Shown here: positions 30,746 to 40,983 of the stretch, piece after piece | How positions within the stretch are numbered: position 1 is the first letter of the stretch | Layout: every line of letters begins with the position of its first letter | Assembly (NCBI RefSeq): GCF_029223195.1 | Contig: NZ_JARHUF010000014.1 | Location: 50,044 to 111,150, forward strand | Length of the DNA stretch: 61,107 nucleotides | From: Vibrio sp. CAU 1672 | GTDB taxonomy: Bacteria > Pseudomonadota > Gammaproteobacteria > Enterobacterales > Vibrionaceae | Reading direction: 5' to 3' | Program-made: the position numbers and the translations under genes | Notes under the pieces: generated by a model | Database searches by the model: none | Seen by the model: only the letters and a program-made list of their open reading frames with translations | What the model was told of the DNA's origin: nothing

Positions 30746-31249
30746 TCAGCCGTTATTGTCGCGCTTTTCCATCCGTCTTTGCATATTATGGCCACAGTCC
30801 TGCCAGCGTTCATTTTGCAGCTCAACAAAGCGGGCCTTTTGCTCCGGCGTCAAAATGCTCAGCATTTGATGCCTTCTTTCCAGCATCTTAACCCGGCGCT
30901 CAGTCTGGATATCCACCATTTCCTGAGCCAGAGCATTCGCTTCGGCCTGGTCAAAATTATCCGCCAGCATTAGGGCTTGCATCCGGTTGTGGTGTGCCTG
31001 GCGCTGGCCTTGTCCGGCAGCAAACTGCTCTCTCATCTCTGCACGATGGGCAGAACGTAAGTCTTGCAACTGCTCTCTCTGCGCATCCGTCAGGTCAAGT
31101 TGGCGCATCAGGCCACGCTCCATGCCACGGCCACACTCTTCTCCAGGACCAAAGTGGTGCCCCTTTCCGCCAAAGGCATACGCGCTTGCGGTGCCCAACA
31201 TCAGAGGCAGCGCAACCGTCGCCAGCACCAGTTTTTTAACAGTTTTCAT
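30746..31249 (-). CDS. cpxP: CpxP/Spy-family periplasmic stress protein
   Basis: A periplasmic inhibitor of the CpxA sensor and adaptor for misfolded proteins. The 167-residue precursor has a signal peptide (about 1-25, ending ASAYA), a His/Gly-rich segment, and the two LTxxQ motifs of the family (53-57 and 133-137) on a helical, Gln/Arg-rich hook. I start it at 31249 (MKTVKKLVLA), six codons inside a longer frame. It is divergent from cpxRA with Cpx-type boxes between, as in E. coli. Confidence 0.92.
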   Translation of the reverse strand: MKTVKKLVLATVALPLMLGTASAYAFGGKGHHFGPGEECGRGMERGLMRQLDLTDAQREQLQDLRSAHRAEMREQFAAGQGQRQAHHNRMQALMLADNFDQAEANALAQEMVDIQTERRVKMLERRHQMLSILTPEQKARFVELQNERWQDCGHNMQRRMEKRDNNG

Positions 31250-31325
31250 CTTCGACTCCTTACACAATTAAGTGATTCATTTGAGCGGTTTTCATAACGC
31301 TTGATAATAGAATACGACCTGGCAG

Positions 31326-31361
31326 GTAAAGCGACGTATAGTGAGCGTAAATAATCGTAAA
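31326..31361. promoter_or_regulatory. two CpxR-type boxes between cpxP and cpxR
   Basis: GTAAA-TAATC-GTAAA at 31347-31361 is a perfect match to the CpxR consensus GTAAA-N5-GTAAA. A second, GTAAA-GCGAC-GTATA at 31326-31340, matches eight of ten. They are spaced 21 bp apart, two helical turns, in the divergent control region. Confidence 0.85.
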
Positions 31362-31393
31362 GAGTGATAATCACACGCATCACTCCCGGCAAT

Positions 31394-31431
31394 TCCAAGG
31401 TAATATTACACCCAGAGTCCAAGGTAATATT
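31394..31431. repeat. 14-bp direct repeat upstream of cpxR
   Basis: TCCAAGGTAATATT occurs at 31394-31407 and again at 31418-31431, a 24-bp period, ending 36 bp before the cpxR start. The first copy includes the palindrome GTAATATTAC (31400-31409). It is not a CpxR box; the role is unknown. Confidence 0.7.
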
Positions 31432-31466
31432 TAGAAGCAACGCGCAAATTAGATAGGCAGCAAGCA

Positions 31467-32153
31467 ATGGCAAACATTCTTCTTATTGACGACGACACTG
31501 AGCTAACCGGCTTACTTAAAGAAGTGTTGAGCTTTGAAGGCTATCAGGTCTGTGAAGCCAATGATGGAGAGGCCGGGTTAGCCGCCATCCATGAGGACAT
31601 TGACTTAATCCTTTTGGATGTCATGATGCCCAAGCTCAATGGAATTGATACCTTACGCCGGCTGCGAGAGCAATGGGAAACCCCGGTACTGATGCTCACC
31701 GCCAAAGGTGAAGAAATCGATCGCGTCATCGGCCTGGAGCTCGGTGCGGACGATTACCTGCCCAAGCCGTTCAGCGACCGGGAGCTACTGGCCAGGATCC
31801 GCGCAATTCTGCGCCGAACCAGCAGCCAAAAGCACACCAAAGCCAGTGATTGTATCGAATACCAGGATGTCCGGCTGTTTCCCGGCAAACAAGAGGCGTA
31901 TTGCCAGCAGCAACCGCTGGATTTAACCACCACCGAGTTCGCCCTGCTGTCACACTTTGTCCAGCATCCGGGTCAAGTGCTGACCAAAGACACCCTGAGT
32001 TTAGACGTACTGGGCAAGCGCCTGGCCGCATTTGACCGCGCCATCGATATGCATGTCTCCAACCTGCGTAAAAAACTGCCCGACCAGAGCAATGGCAAAC
32101 CACGGATTAAAACTCTGCGCGGCCGCGGTTATATGTGGGTGGAGGAGGACTAA
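31467..32153 (+). CDS. cpxR: response regulator CpxR (OmpR family)
   Basis: The transcription factor of the envelope-stress response. The 228-residue protein has a receiver domain with phosphoacceptor Asp51 (LILLDVMMP), the acidic pair Asp8/Asp9, the KPF segment with the conserved Lys, and a C-terminal winged helix (about 130-226) ending RGRGYMWVEED. It overlaps cpxA by one base. The adjacent CpxR boxes suggest autoregulation. Confidence 0.97.
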   Translation: MANILLIDDDTELTGLLKEVLSFEGYQVCEANDGEAGLAAIHEDIDLILLDVMMPKLNGIDTLRRLREQWETPVLMLTAKGEEIDRVIGLELGADDYLPKPFSDRELLARIRAILRRTSSQKHTKASDCIEYQDVRLFPGKQEAYCQQQPLDLTTTEFALLSHFVQHPGQVLTKDTLSLDVLGKRLAAFDRAIDMHVSNLRKKLPDQSNGKPRIKTLRGRGYMWVEED

Positions 32154-33556
32154 TGCGCCCTTCACGCTTCAAGCTTCCTAAGATCAACAGCCTGTATGGC
32201 CGCATCTTTACCATTTTTTGGTTCACGATGTTCCTGGTACTGATGGCGGTGCTGGCCTTACCCCACTTAGACCCGCGCAAAGCCCGCGACCTGCCGCAAG
32301 AACACCTGCAGCGCATGGAACAGATGCGTGATGACATCCAGGCTCGTTTTCGCCATGAGTCCGATTTAGGCCGGATCCTGTTTCGCCTTGAGGGAACCAG
32401 GCGCGGCAGGCACGATCCCCGCCCGCGGGTATTTGTGACCGATCAGGCCGGTAACATTATCAGCGCAACTCAACCGCAGGAGTTCCACCAGCGGGCAATG
32501 AAAAACTTCGTGTCCATGATTGATAACCACCAGCAGCCCAAGCAGCGTTTATACGGACGTTTCATGCTTGCCGGACCGGTACCAATCACCCTGGCCGGTT
32601 CTGACCTGTATATGTATGTCGGCTTTAAATGGACTCAGCCACCACCGTTCCTGCTGCGCCTGTTCGATCATCCGCTGCAGTTGCTGCTGGCCGTCATGGT
32701 TGTCAGCACCCCGTTACTACTGTGGCTAGCCTGGGCACTTAGCCAGCCGGCTCGTCGGCTGGAAAGCGCGGCCCAGCGGGTTGCCAAGGGCGAGTTTGTC
32801 ATCGACCCGAGCCTGGAGAAAGGCCCTTCAGAGTTCCGCCAGGCGGGCAGCAGCTTCAACCAGATGGTCGAAGCCGTCAACCAGATGATTTCCGGCCAGC
32901 AGCGCCTGCTGTCCGACATTTCACATGAGCTGCGCTCACCCCTCACCCGCCTGCGCATGGCAAACGCACTGGCGACCCGCAAACAGGGCGAAAGCCCGGA
33001 GCTGGCACGTATCGACACCGAAGCCCAGCGGCTTGAACATATGATCAATGAACTGCTTGAGCTGTCACGAATGCAAGCCAATAGCCACATGACCCGTGAG
33101 TCCCAGCCGGTTGCCAGCCTGTGGGAGGAAATCATCAAAGACGCGCAGTTTGAAGCGGGACAGATGGGCAAAACGCTCTGCTATTCGGAACTGCCTGAGC
33201 GAACCATCTCCGGCAACCCCAAACTGTTGATGAGCGCCGTGGAAAACGTCATCCGTAATGCGATTTATTATGGTAAAGATCAGGTCAACATCGACCTTCG
33301 CGCTCAGGCAGACCGCTTAGACATCACGGTGGACGATAACGGCGAAGGCGTACCGGAAGAGGAAATAGACGCGATTTTCCGCCCCTTCTACCGCGTATCC
33401 ACTGCCCGCGATCGCCACTCCGGCGGAACCGGGCTGGGCCTGACGATCACCGCCAGTGCGATTCGCCAGCACAGCGGCACCATCCAGGCCAGCCGCAGCC
33501 CACTGGGAGGCCTGCGCATCGCCATCACGTTACCACTATTGCCCGTGGCAAGATAA
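32153..33556 (+). CDS. cpxA: sensor histidine kinase CpxA
   Basis: A membrane sensor of envelope stress that phosphorylates CpxR. The 467-residue protein has TM1 (about 18-37), a periplasmic sensor (about 38-172), TM2 (about 175-196), HAMP (about 197-250), HisKA with His258 in SDISHELRSPL, and an ATPase domain with DDNGEGVPEE and GGTGLGLTI boxes. The start is the ATG in TAATG that overlaps the cpxR stop, preceded by GGAGGAGG. Confidence 0.97.
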   Translation: MRPSRFKLPKINSLYGRIFTIFWFTMFLVLMAVLALPHLDPRKARDLPQEHLQRMEQMRDDIQARFRHESDLGRILFRLEGTRRGRHDPRPRVFVTDQAGNIISATQPQEFHQRAMKNFVSMIDNHQQPKQRLYGRFMLAGPVPITLAGSDLYMYVGFKWTQPPPFLLRLFDHPLQLLLAVMVVSTPLLLWLAWALSQPARRLESAAQRVAKGEFVIDPSLEKGPSEFRQAGSSFNQMVEAVNQMISGQQRLLSDISHELRSPLTRLRMANALATRKQGESPELARIDTEAQRLEHMINELLELSRMQANSHMTRESQPVASLWEEIIKDAQFEAGQMGKTLCYSELPERTISGNPKLLMSAVENVIRNAIYYGKDQVNIDLRAQADRLDITVDDNGEGVPEEEIDAIFRPFYRVSTARDRHSGGTGLGLTITASAIRQHSGTIQASRSPLGGLRIAITLPLLPVAR

Positions 33557-33634
33557 GTGCGGTGAAGGTGGTTGGACTCACAGCCATCACCACCTTATAC
33601 TCTCTGCACTTTTTGACCACTGAATTTCACCAGC

Positions 33635-34114
33635 ATGTTTGATATCGCCCTATACGAACCCGAAATTGCGCCGAACACCGGCAACATCATCCGCTTATGT
33701 GCCAACTGCGGCGCTAACCTGCACCTGATTGAACCACTCGGTTTTGATCTGGAAGAAAAAAAAGTACGCCGTGCGGGGCTGGATTATCACGATCTGGCTC
33801 GGGTCACGCGGCATAAAAACTATCAAGCCTTTCTCGACTACCTGGAAAAAGAGAAACAGGGCCAGTACCGGCTGTTTGCCTGCACGACCAAAACCACCGG
33901 TCACCATGTAGATGCGCAGTACCAAGCCGGTGATGTGTTGATGTTTGGTCCGGAAACGCGTGGCCTGCCCGCTGAGATTATTGAAAGCCTGCCAATGGCA
34001 CAACGCATCCGCATTCCGATGATGCCCGATGCACGCAGCCTCAACCTGTCAAATGCCGTGGCGATCATTGCGTTTGAAGCATGGCGGCAAATGGGCTTTG
34101 AGGGTGCGCTCTGA
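33635..34114 (+). CDS. trmL: tRNA (cytidine/uridine-34 2'-O)-methyltransferase TrmL
   Basis: Methylates the wobble ribose of leucine tRNAs. The 159-residue minimal SPOUT enzyme has the N-terminal [20 protein letters not shown] and the knotted SAM-binding region [10 protein letters not shown] through [18 protein letters not shown]. It follows cpxA by 78 bp with a weak ribosome-binding site and is convergent with fxsA. Confidence 0.96.
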   Translation: MFDIALYEPEIAPNTGNIIRLCANCGANLHLIEPLGFDLEEKKVRRAGLDYHDLARVTRHKNYQAFLDYLEKEKQGQYRLFACTTKTTGHHVDAQYQAGDVLMFGPETRGLPAEIIESLPMAQRIRIPMMPDARSLNLSNAVAIIAFEAWRQMGFEGAL

Positions 34115-34140
34115 CACCTATTCCCTCCAGATAAACAAGC

Positions 34141-34160
34141 GGGGCGCTATCATGCGCCCC
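34141..34160. terminator. hairpin between convergent trmL and fxsA
   Basis: GGGGCGC (34141-34147) and GCGCCCC (34154-34160) form a 7-bp stem with a 6-nt loop. Only a weak T-rich stretch follows on the minus strand and none on the plus strand, so it is an imperfect terminator. Confidence 0.55.
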
Positions 34161-34181
34161 GAGGTTAAGATATCGTCATCA

Positions 34182-34694
34182 TCAGTTGAGCTTATTGCGC
34201 TCATCATCCTCTTTACGCTCGTATTCGCCTTCGAAGGTATGGCCATTCGACTGAGAATCGGAAGGGCCGCGGCGAAACGGGTCGTGCTCAAACGGCTCCT
34301 GACTGGAATAGTGACCGTGAAAGCCCCCGCCAACGGTTTTGACCACCATTTTGCTCATCAGGTATTTGGCGATCGCTGCACGCGGAGCCGGCAGTAGCAC
34401 CACCATCCCTAACGCATCGGTCATAAAGCCCGGTGTCAGCAGCAACACCCCGGCCACGGCCAGCATGACCCCTTCAAAGATTTGTTGTGCCGGAATTTCA
34501 CCCTGGTCGAGCCGGCTTTGCACCGACACTAAGGTTTGCAATCCCTGGCTGCGGACTAACGAAGCCCCGACAAATGCAGTGACCAGCACCAGGGCGATTG
34601 TGGGCCATAAGCCTAAAAAGCCCCCCACCTGAATAAACAGGCCGATTTCAATAATTGGGACGAAAATAAACGCCAATAATAAGATAAGAAACAC
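34182..34694 (-). CDS. fxsA: FxsA-family membrane protein
   Basis: A 170-residue inner-membrane protein with about four helices in its first 130 residues (FIFVPIIEIGLFIQVGG, SLVRSQG, LLLTPGFMTDALG are FxsA hallmarks) and a polar, His/Ser/Glu-rich cytosolic tail. E. coli FxsA (suppressor of F exclusion) impairs phage T7 exclusion by the F plasmid; its normal role is unknown. The start is GTG at 34694 behind a full AAGGAGG; a TTG at 34745 gives a longer frame with no ribosome-binding site. It adjoins aspA, as in E. coli. Confidence 0.88.
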   Translation of the reverse strand: MFLILLLAFIFVPIIEIGLFIQVGGFLGLWPTIALVLVTAFVGASLVRSQGLQTLVSVQSRLDQGEIPAQQIFEGVMLAVAGVLLLTPGFMTDALGMVVLLPAPRAAIAKYLMSKMVVKTVGGGFHGHYSSQEPFEHDPFRRGPSDSQSNGHTFEGEYERKEDDERNKLN

Positions 34695-34999
34695 ACGCCC
34701 TCCTTTGTTGAATTCAGTGTAATGGTAAAAACCCGCTAAGCTCAAATGAATCCTGTAAAAAAGCGTGTCTTTTTCCTGCGTGAAACGGCGATGGAACGCC
34801 GCTTCATAGTTTGCAAAATATTGACGGATAAATAACTCAAAAGGTGATCCAGTTACTATTTTTATACGTTAGGTCAAGTATGATGTGCTACATAAGTCAG
34901 GATGGATTCACAGCCAAAAATTCTGATGAATGGATTCTAGATTGCAGAAATGGCTAAATAATAATTAATTTGTCAGAACTATCATCTAAGGATCCTGTT
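34695..34999. other. divergent intergenic region fxsA / aspA
   Basis: A 305-bp AT-rich spacer. TATGA-TGTGCT-ACATA at about 34878-34893 is a weak CRP-like match (seven of ten). There is no clear FNR site and no gene. Confidence 0.4.
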
Positions 35000-36451
35000 A
35001 TGGCTACCCTATCTGATGCTGCAAAAACAGCAAACCAAGCCACCCGTATTGAAGAAGATCTGCTCGGTCAACGTCATGTCCCTGCCGATGCCTACTATGG
35101 CATCCATACCCTGCGCGCGATCGAGAACTTCAATATCTCCAACTCAACAATTTCTGACGTGCCTGAATTTGTTCGCGGCATGGTGATGACGAAAAAAGCC
35201 GCCGCACTGGCCAACAAAGAACTGGGTGCGATTCCGAAAGAGGTGGCTAACTACCTTATTCAGGCGTGTGATCTGATCCTTGAAACCGGTAAGTGTATGG
35301 ATCAATTTCCCTCGGACGTTTTTCAGGGAGGGGCAGGCACCTCGGTCAACATGAATACCAATGAAGTGATCGCGAACGTTGCCCTCGAGCTGATGGGCAA
35401 ACAGAAAGGCGAGTACGAGTTTGTTAACCCGAACGATCACGTCAACAAGAGCCAGTCAACCAACTGCGCTTACCCGACCGGTTTCCGCATCGCGGTTTAC
35501 AACAGTGTACACAAACTCATGGAAGCGATTGAGTACCTGAAAGGCGCTTTCGAACTGAAAGCCGTCGAATTCAAAGACATCCTCAAGATGGGCCGCACTC
35601 AGTTGCAAGATGCGGTGCCGATGACAGTCGGCCAGGAATTTCATGCCTGGGCAGTCACGCTGAATGAAGAGATCCGCGCACTGGATTACACCTCTAAACT
35701 GCTGTTGGAAATCAACCTAGGGGCGACGGCCATCGGCACCGGCTTGAACGCTCCGGTCGGCTACCAGACTCTGGCTATCAAACATCTGGCAGAGGTGACC
35801 GGTCTGGAGGTCGTGCCTGCAGAAGACCTGATCGAGGCGACCTCTGACTGCGGTGCCTACGTAATGACCCATGGCGCCCTCAAACGCCTGGCAGTGAAAC
35901 TGTCTAAGATCTGTAATGATCTTCGCCTGTTATCTTCCGGCCCTCGCGCAGGCCTGAACGAACTGAACCTGCCAGAAATGCAGGCTGGCTCTTCGATCAT
36001 GCCGGCCAAAGTCAACCCGGTGATCCCGGAAGTGGTCAACCAGGTCTGCTTCAAAGTCCTCGGTAATGACAACACGGTGTCTTTTGCCGCAGAAGGTGGC
36101 CAGCTACAGCTGAACGTGATGGAGCCGGTGATCGCCCAAAGCATGTTTGAGTCCATTTCTCTGTTGCAGAATGCCTGTATCAACTTGCGTGACAAGTGCA
36201 TCGATGGCATCACCGTCAACAAAGAGACCTGTGAAAATTACGTCTATAATTCAATCGGTATCGTAACTTACCTCAACCCTTACATCGGCCACCATGAAGG
36301 TGACATCGTCGGTAAAATCTGCGCCGAAACGGGTAAGAGTGTACGCGAAGTGGTACTCGAGCGCGGCCTGCTCACCACAGACGAGCTCGACGAGATTTTA
36401 TCCGTTGATAACTTCATGCGCCCGATTTACAAAGCGAAACGCTATGAATAA
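35000..36451 (+). CDS. aspA: aspartate ammonia-lyase (aspartase)
   Basis: Deaminates aspartate to fumarate and ammonia, feeding fumarate respiration. The 483-residue member of the aspartase/fumarase superfamily has the catalytic-loop signature [11 protein letters not shown] and an N-terminal [21 protein letters not shown]; aspartases have Ala where fumarases have Gly in this loop. The ATG at 35000 is preceded by AAGGA; an in-frame TTG 30 bp earlier is not supported. dcuA follows, as in E. coli. Confidence 0.97.
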   Translation: MATLSDAAKTANQATRIEEDLLGQRHVPADAYYGIHTLRAIENFNISNSTISDVPEFVRGMVMTKKAAALANKELGAIPKEVANYLIQACDLILETGKCMDQFPSDVFQGGAGTSVNMNTNEVIANVALELMGKQKGEYEFVNPNDHVNKSQSTNCAYPTGFRIAVYNSVHKLMEAIEYLKGAFELKAVEFKDILKMGRTQLQDAVPMTVGQEFHAWAVTLNEEIRALDYTSKLLLEINLGATAIGTGLNAPVGYQTLAIKHLAEVTGLEVVPAEDLIEATSDCGAYVMTHGALKRLAVKLSKICNDLRLLSSGPRAGLNELNLPEMQAGSSIMPAKVNPVIPEVVNQVCFKVLGNDNTVSFAAEGGQLQLNVMEPVIAQSMFESISLLQNACINLRDKCIDGITVNKETCENYVYNSIGIVTYLNPYIGHHEGDIVGKICAETGKSVREVVLERGLLTTDELDEILSVDNFMRPIYKAKRYE

Positions 36452-36463
36452 TTCATAAATGTT

Positions 36464-36487
36464 GGGGGCAGTTAGCCCCCTTTTTTT
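36464..36487 (+). terminator. terminator after aspA
   Basis: GGGGGC/GCCCCC with a 5-nt loop is followed by seven T residues. It separates aspA from dcuA, allowing uneven expression. Confidence 0.93.
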
Positions 36488-36628
36488 GGCTTGCGAACGG
36501 TGACCCCCTTTTTATTCAAACTTTTATTACCGTAAGCCTGTGCCGTTCTGATTTCTTGAATATTTAACCACCCGGCTGAATGTTCAAAAAATCAGAATCA
36601 ATAAAACGACAAAATAGAGGTATCAATT

Positions 36629-37936
36629 ATGGTAATACTGGAACTCTTTGTGGTTCTGTTCTTCATTTATTTGGGGGCCAGGATCGGAGGTATCGGGATT
36701 GGTTTTGCTGGCGGTGCGGGGGTGATAGCACTCTCACTCATCCTTGGCGTCCCCACCAGCCAGGCATTCATCCCGGTCGATGTCATCCTGATCATCATGT
36801 CAGTGATCACCGCCATCGCCGCGATGCAGGTGGCGGGCGGCCTTGACTGGATGGTTCAGGTAGCAGAAGATTTTTTACGCAAGCACCCTGAGCGCATCAC
36901 CTTTTATGCGCCGATCGTTACCTTCCTGATGACCCTGATGGCCGGCACCGGACACACCGCCTTCTCGACTCTGCCAGTGATTGCCGAAGTAGCCAAAGGT
37001 CAAGGGGTGCGCCCTTCACGCCCGTTGTCAATTGCGGTGGTCGCTTCACAGATCGCCATCACTGCCTCACCGATTTCCGCCGCCGTGGTGGCCTTTGCCG
37101 CCATGCTGGCACCGTTTGGGGTTGATTACCTGACCCTGCTTGCGGTCTGCATCCCGACCACATTTATCGCGTGTATGGTTGGTGCCTTTGTTGCGAACTT
37201 TATGGGCAGCGAGCTAAAAGACGATCCGGAATACCAACACCGTATGGAGCATGGTTTGATCAAGCTCTGCGGTACTAATCAACGCAATATTCTACCGACC
37301 GCGAAAAAAGCGACCTTTATCTTCCTTGGTGCGATTGCCTTTGTCGTCTGTTATGCGGCCGCAATATCCAGCTCAGTTGGGCTGATTGAGAACCCGGCAC
37401 TGGGGCGCAATGAAGCAATCATGACGGTCATGCTGGCCGCCGCGGCCACCATTGTGCTGTTAACCAAAATCGATGCGGCGGATATTCCTTCCGCCACCAC
37501 ATTCCGCTCGGGTATGACCGCCTGTGTCTGTGTGCTCGGTGTCGCCTGGCTGGGTTCCACGTTCGTCAACGCCCACGTTGATGACATCAAAGAAATCGCC
37601 GGCGCACTACTGGAAGATTACCCATGGATGCTGGCACTGGTACTGTTCTTTGCTTCCATGCTGCTCTATTCCCAAGGCGCCACCACCGTGGCCCTTATGC
37701 CGGCAGCGCTGGCAATCGGTGTAGCGCCATTAACCGCGGTCGCCTCGTTTGCGGCGGTCAGCGCGCTGTTCGTACTACCCACCTATCCAACCCTGCTGGC
37801 TGCGGTGGAAATGGATGACACCGGTTCGACGCGTATCGGTAAGTACATCTTTAACCACCCGTTCTTCTTACCCGGCGTGGCAACGATTTCATCTGCGGTT
37901 GCGCTCGGTTTTGCGTTTGGTGGCCTGCTGATTTAG
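36629..37936 (+). CDS. dcuA: anaerobic C4-dicarboxylate transporter DcuA
   Basis: An inner-membrane aspartate/fumarate:succinate exchanger. The 435-residue protein has ten to twelve helices with the Dcu segments GARIGGIGIGFAGG, AAMQVAGGLDWMV, SQIAITASPISAAVV, CILGVAWLGSTF and LPTYPTLLAAVEMDDTGSTRIG. It is placed as DcuA rather than DcuB by sequence likeness to E. coli DcuA and by the aspA-dcuA pairing. AGAGG precedes the ATG. Confidence 0.94.
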   Translation: MVILELFVVLFFIYLGARIGGIGIGFAGGAGVIALSLILGVPTSQAFIPVDVILIIMSVITAIAAMQVAGGLDWMVQVAEDFLRKHPERITFYAPIVTFLMTLMAGTGHTAFSTLPVIAEVAKGQGVRPSRPLSIAVVASQIAITASPISAAVVAFAAMLAPFGVDYLTLLAVCIPTTFIACMVGAFVANFMGSELKDDPEYQHRMEHGLIKLCGTNQRNILPTAKKATFIFLGAIAFVVCYAAAISSSVGLIENPALGRNEAIMTVMLAAAATIVLLTKIDAADIPSATTFRSGMTACVCVLGVAWLGSTFVNAHVDDIKEIAGALLEDYPWMLALVLFFASMLLYSQGATTVALMPAALAIGVAPLTAVASFAAVSALFVLPTYPTLLAAVEMDDTGSTRIGKYIFNHPFFLPGVATISSAVALGFAFGGLLI

Positions 37937-37954
37937 CCAGCGCTTTTCTAACCC

Positions 37955-37976
37955 GGGGAGCTTCGGCTCCCTTGTT
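37955..37976 (+). terminator. terminator after dcuA
   Basis: GGGAGC-TTCG-GCTCCC, a stable UUCG tetraloop hairpin, is followed by the short tract TTGTT. Confidence 0.8.
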
Positions 37977-38086
37977 AGTTAGCCAGATCCGGCCATATCC
38001 TCAACAAGCATGAAACTAATTCGCGCCTGACGCGGTCTGATTGAGGTACACTAAGCTGAATCACCACAAGACAAACTCGATACCTT

Positions 38087-39898
38087 ATGCGCGCACTTTT
38101 TTCTATTTTCTTGCTTGGCGTTCTCTCTTTTTCTGCGCCATCACTGGCCTTGTTTAATAACAATCAGGCCAATAGTTTCGGTAACAGCCAAGATCGCTTT
38201 GTCCCGGTAGATCAGGCGTTCCCTTTCAATTTCTACCAGCAGGGTGACTCACTGGAGCTTGACTGGCAGGTGCGCGACGGTTACTACCTGTATCAGGAGC
38301 GGATTTCGATCTCAGCCGAAAACCTGACCCTCGGTCAGGTAGACATTGAGCCCGGCACTCCCTACCGGGATGAGTTTTTTGGCGATGTACACATTTACAC
38401 CACCCCCCTGTTTGTCAGCGTGCCGCTGCAAAACTGGCAACAAGGGGCTCGGGTGATTGTCCAGTATCAGGGCTGTGCAAAAGCCGGATTTTGCTACCCG
38501 CCAGAAACCCGGGTGATCCCTGTCAGCGCCTTTACTGCACCTAAAGCCAGCAACGGCCCGACTGCCGCTGCGGCCACTAACAGTGACGTCGCCGCCTCGC
38601 CGTCAAAGCCTTCACTTTCCGGCACCGCGCAACCAGCCGCACCGCTCACCAAGCAAGACTCACTGGCGGCAAACTTAGCTGATAACTGGTGGACACCACT
38701 GCTGTTTCTGGCATTGGGTATCGGGTTAGCGTTTACCCCCTGCGTCCTGCCGATGTACCCGATTTTAACCAGCATTGTCCTGGGCAGCGGCAAACTCAAT
38801 CCCCGCCGGGCATTCGGGCTGGCGTTTGCCTATGTGCAGGGTATGGCGCTCACCTACACCCTGCTGGGGCTGGTGGTGGCTTCCGCTGGCATGCAGTTCC
38901 AGGCAGCAATGCAACACCCTTACGTACTAATCGGCCTGAGTGGATTATTTATCGCGCTCGCCTTATCGATGTTTGGGGTTTATACCCTGCAACTGCCAAG
39001 CGGCATGCAGACCTGGCTGAATAACATCAGCAATCAACAGCAAGGCGGCAGCAGTGTCAGTGCCTTTACCATGGGGGCAATTTCCGGATTAGTCTGTTCA
39101 CCATGTACCACCGCACCTCTGTCCGGCGCTTTATTATACGTTGCCCAGAGCGGAGACCTGCTCACCGGCGGGGTGGCGCTGTATGCGCTGGCCCTCGGGA
39201 TGGGCATCCCATTGATTGGTGTTGCGGTATTCGGTAATAAGCTGCTGCCACAGGCCGGAAGCTGGATGGAACGGGTTAAGACGCTGTTTGGCTTCATTCT
39301 GCTTGCCGCACCACTCTTCCTGCTTGAACGCATTTTACCGGATGTATGGGCGACCGGGTTGTGGTCTGCACTCGGCCTTGCCGCTTTCGGCTGGCTCTAT
39401 CATGTAAAAAATTCGCTTGAGTTTGGCGGCTGGAAGCAAAGTATCGTCGGCATCATTGCCGTTCTGGGTTTACTGGCCTCAGCGCAACCTGCTCTGGACT
39501 ACTGGTTTGGCGATGGCTCTGCTCAGTCGCAATCTGTAGGCATAAGCTTCACGCGCATTACCAACGTCGCAGAGCTGGAAGCGCAGCTCGCCTTAGCCCG
39601 ACAAGCGGCTAAGCCGGTCATGCTCGATTTCTATGCCGACTGGTGTGTGGCATGCAAAGAATTTGAGAAATATACCTTCCATGACCCGAGTGTCGCCGCC
39701 AAACTCAACGAGTTTGTCTTATTGCAGGCTGACGTGACCAAAAACCAAGTGCAAGATATCGAACTCCTGCAGCGAATGAATGTGCTCGGCCTGCCGACCA
39801 TTGAGTTCTGGGACGCAGAAGGCAACCACATTTCAAACGCGCGCTTAACCGGATTTATACCCGCCGAGCCTTTCCTGACGCATATCAAGCAGCTCTAA
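38087..39898 (+). CDS. dsbD: thiol:disulfide interchange protein DsbD
   Basis: Carries electrons from cytoplasmic thioredoxin to periplasmic DsbC/DsbG and CcmG. The 603-residue protein has a signal peptide (about 1-21) and a periplasmic alpha domain with Cys130/Cys136. A Ser/Ala/Pro linker (about 150-190) leads to an eight-helix beta domain with Cys219 and a CSPC pair at Cys337/Cys340. The thioredoxin-like gamma domain has CVAC (Cys520, Cys523). The order aspA-dcuA-dsbD matches E. coli except that cutA is missing in between. Confidence 0.96.
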   Translation: MRALFSIFLLGVLSFSAPSLALFNNNQANSFGNSQDRFVPVDQAFPFNFYQQGDSLELDWQVRDGYYLYQERISISAENLTLGQVDIEPGTPYRDEFFGDVHIYTTPLFVSVPLQNWQQGARVIVQYQGCAKAGFCYPPETRVIPVSAFTAPKASNGPTAAAATNSDVAASPSKPSLSGTAQPAAPLTKQDSLAANLADNWWTPLLFLALGIGLAFTPCVLPMYPILTSIVLGSGKLNPRRAFGLAFAYVQGMALTYTLLGLVVASAGMQFQAAMQHPYVLIGLSGLFIALALSMFGVYTLQLPSGMQTWLNNISNQQQGGSSVSAFTMGAISGLVCSPCTTAPLSGALLYVAQSGDLLTGGVALYALALGMGIPLIGVAVFGNKLLPQAGSWMERVKTLFGFILLAAPLFLLERILPDVWATGLWSALGLAAFGWLYHVKNSLEFGGWKQSIVGIIAVLGLLASAQPALDYWFGDGSAQSQSVGISFTRITNVAELEAQLALARQAAKPVMLDFYADWCVACKEFEKYTFHDPSVAAKLNEFVLLQADVTKNQVQDIELLQRMNVLGLPTIEFWDAEGNHISNARLTGFIPAEPFLTHIKQL

Positions 39899-39912
39899 CC
39901 AGCTTCGATCCC

Positions 39913-39941
39913 AACGCCGGCGCGCAGCAGCGGCCGGCGTT
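39913..39941 (+). other. hairpin after dsbD
   Basis: AACGCCGGC (39913-39921) pairs with GCCGGCGTT (39933-39941) around an 11-nt loop. No T run follows, so it is a weak terminator or 3-prime protector. Confidence 0.5.
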
Positions 39942-40093
39942 TGATCGCAGTAACGTCGCGACCTGCCAAGTTTAATATGCAATTTTTCTAATAAAAGTCG
40001 ATTTGGTTCAGACTTTTAGCGGATGATTATTGTCCACTGAGTGAAAGCTGGACAATAATTCTGTTAACCAAATAGACAAAAGTGCTTAACGTC

Positions 40094-40729
40094 ATGGACT
40101 CGACCTACACCATCATCATTGCTGATGATCACCCGCTGTTTCGTAACGCCTTATTCCAATCGATACACATGGCCATCAGCGGAGCCAATCTGCTTGAAGC
40201 CGATTCACTCGATGCCCTGCTGGCATTACTGGCAAAGGAAGATGAGCCTGATTTGCTGTTACTGGATCTGAAAATGCCGGGGGCCAACGGAATGTCAGGC
40301 CTGATCCAACTGCGTGCCGAATATCCCGACTTACCAATCGTGGTGGTATCCGCGAGTGAAGAGCCAGCGGTGGTCACTCAGGTTAAAAGCCATGGTGCGT
40401 TTGGTTTTATTCCCAAATCGAGTGACATGCGTGAGCTGGTTAACGCACTCAATCAAGTACTAAATGGCGACCCATACTATCCTGAGGGATTGATCACCAA
40501 CAACGCGGCCTGTAACGATCTGGCACAAAAAATTGCCACCCTGACCCCCCAGCAATACAAGGTGCTGGGCATGCTCTCAGACGGTCTGCTCAATAAGCAA
40601 ATTGCCTATGAGCTCAACGTGTCAGAAGCCACCATCAAAGCGCATATGACAGCGATCTTCCGTAAACTCGGGGTGAAAAACCGTACCCAGGCCGTCATTC
40701 TGCTGCAGCAGATGGAACCCGAGCAGTAG
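40094..40729 (+). CDS. crbR: LuxR/NarL-family response regulator, CrbR-like
   Basis: The partner regulator of the acetate-switch sensor CrbS, which in V. cholerae turns on acs. The 211-residue protein has a receiver with Asp58 (LLLLDLKMPG) and a C-terminal LuxR helix-turn-helix (about 145-205: LTPQQYKVLGMLSDGLLNKQIAYELNVSEATIKAHM). The assignment rests on the neighbouring symporter, crbS and acs. The ATG at 40094 is chosen; a GTG at 40082 would add four residues. Neither has a strong ribosome-binding site. Confidence 0.82.
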   Translation: MDSTYTIIIADDHPLFRNALFQSIHMAISGANLLEADSLDALLALLAKEDEPDLLLLDLKMPGANGMSGLIQLRAEYPDLPIVVVSASEEPAVVTQVKSHGAFGFIPKSSDMRELVNALNQVLNGDPYYPEGLITNNAACNDLAQKIATLTPQQYKVLGMLSDGLLNKQIAYELNVSEATIKAHMTAIFRKLGVKNRTQAVILLQQMEPEQ

Positions 40730-40854
40730 CAGCGTCGCCCCTGACAACCTGCTGCCCGGAATGAACGTTTTTTATTTCTGAGCACCACCAGGCGTTAGAC
40801 TTTAGGCTAATTTAACAACATATTAACATCACACAAACCCCACCCACTTTCGCT

Positions 40855-40880
40855 AAGCGCCCAATATTCGGGCGTTTTTT
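40855..40880 (+). terminator. terminator after crbR
   Basis: AAGCGCCC/GGGCGTTT (one G:U) with a 7-nt loop is followed by TTTTT. Confidence 0.88.
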
Positions 40881-40983
40881 ATTTTTCAGCGCGCGACTAA
40901 AGTTGAAATGAGTTATCGGCACACTCTTGCTATCGTTAAGCTCGAAACACTTTATTAACAAACAACCGCGTAAGGAGACGGCA

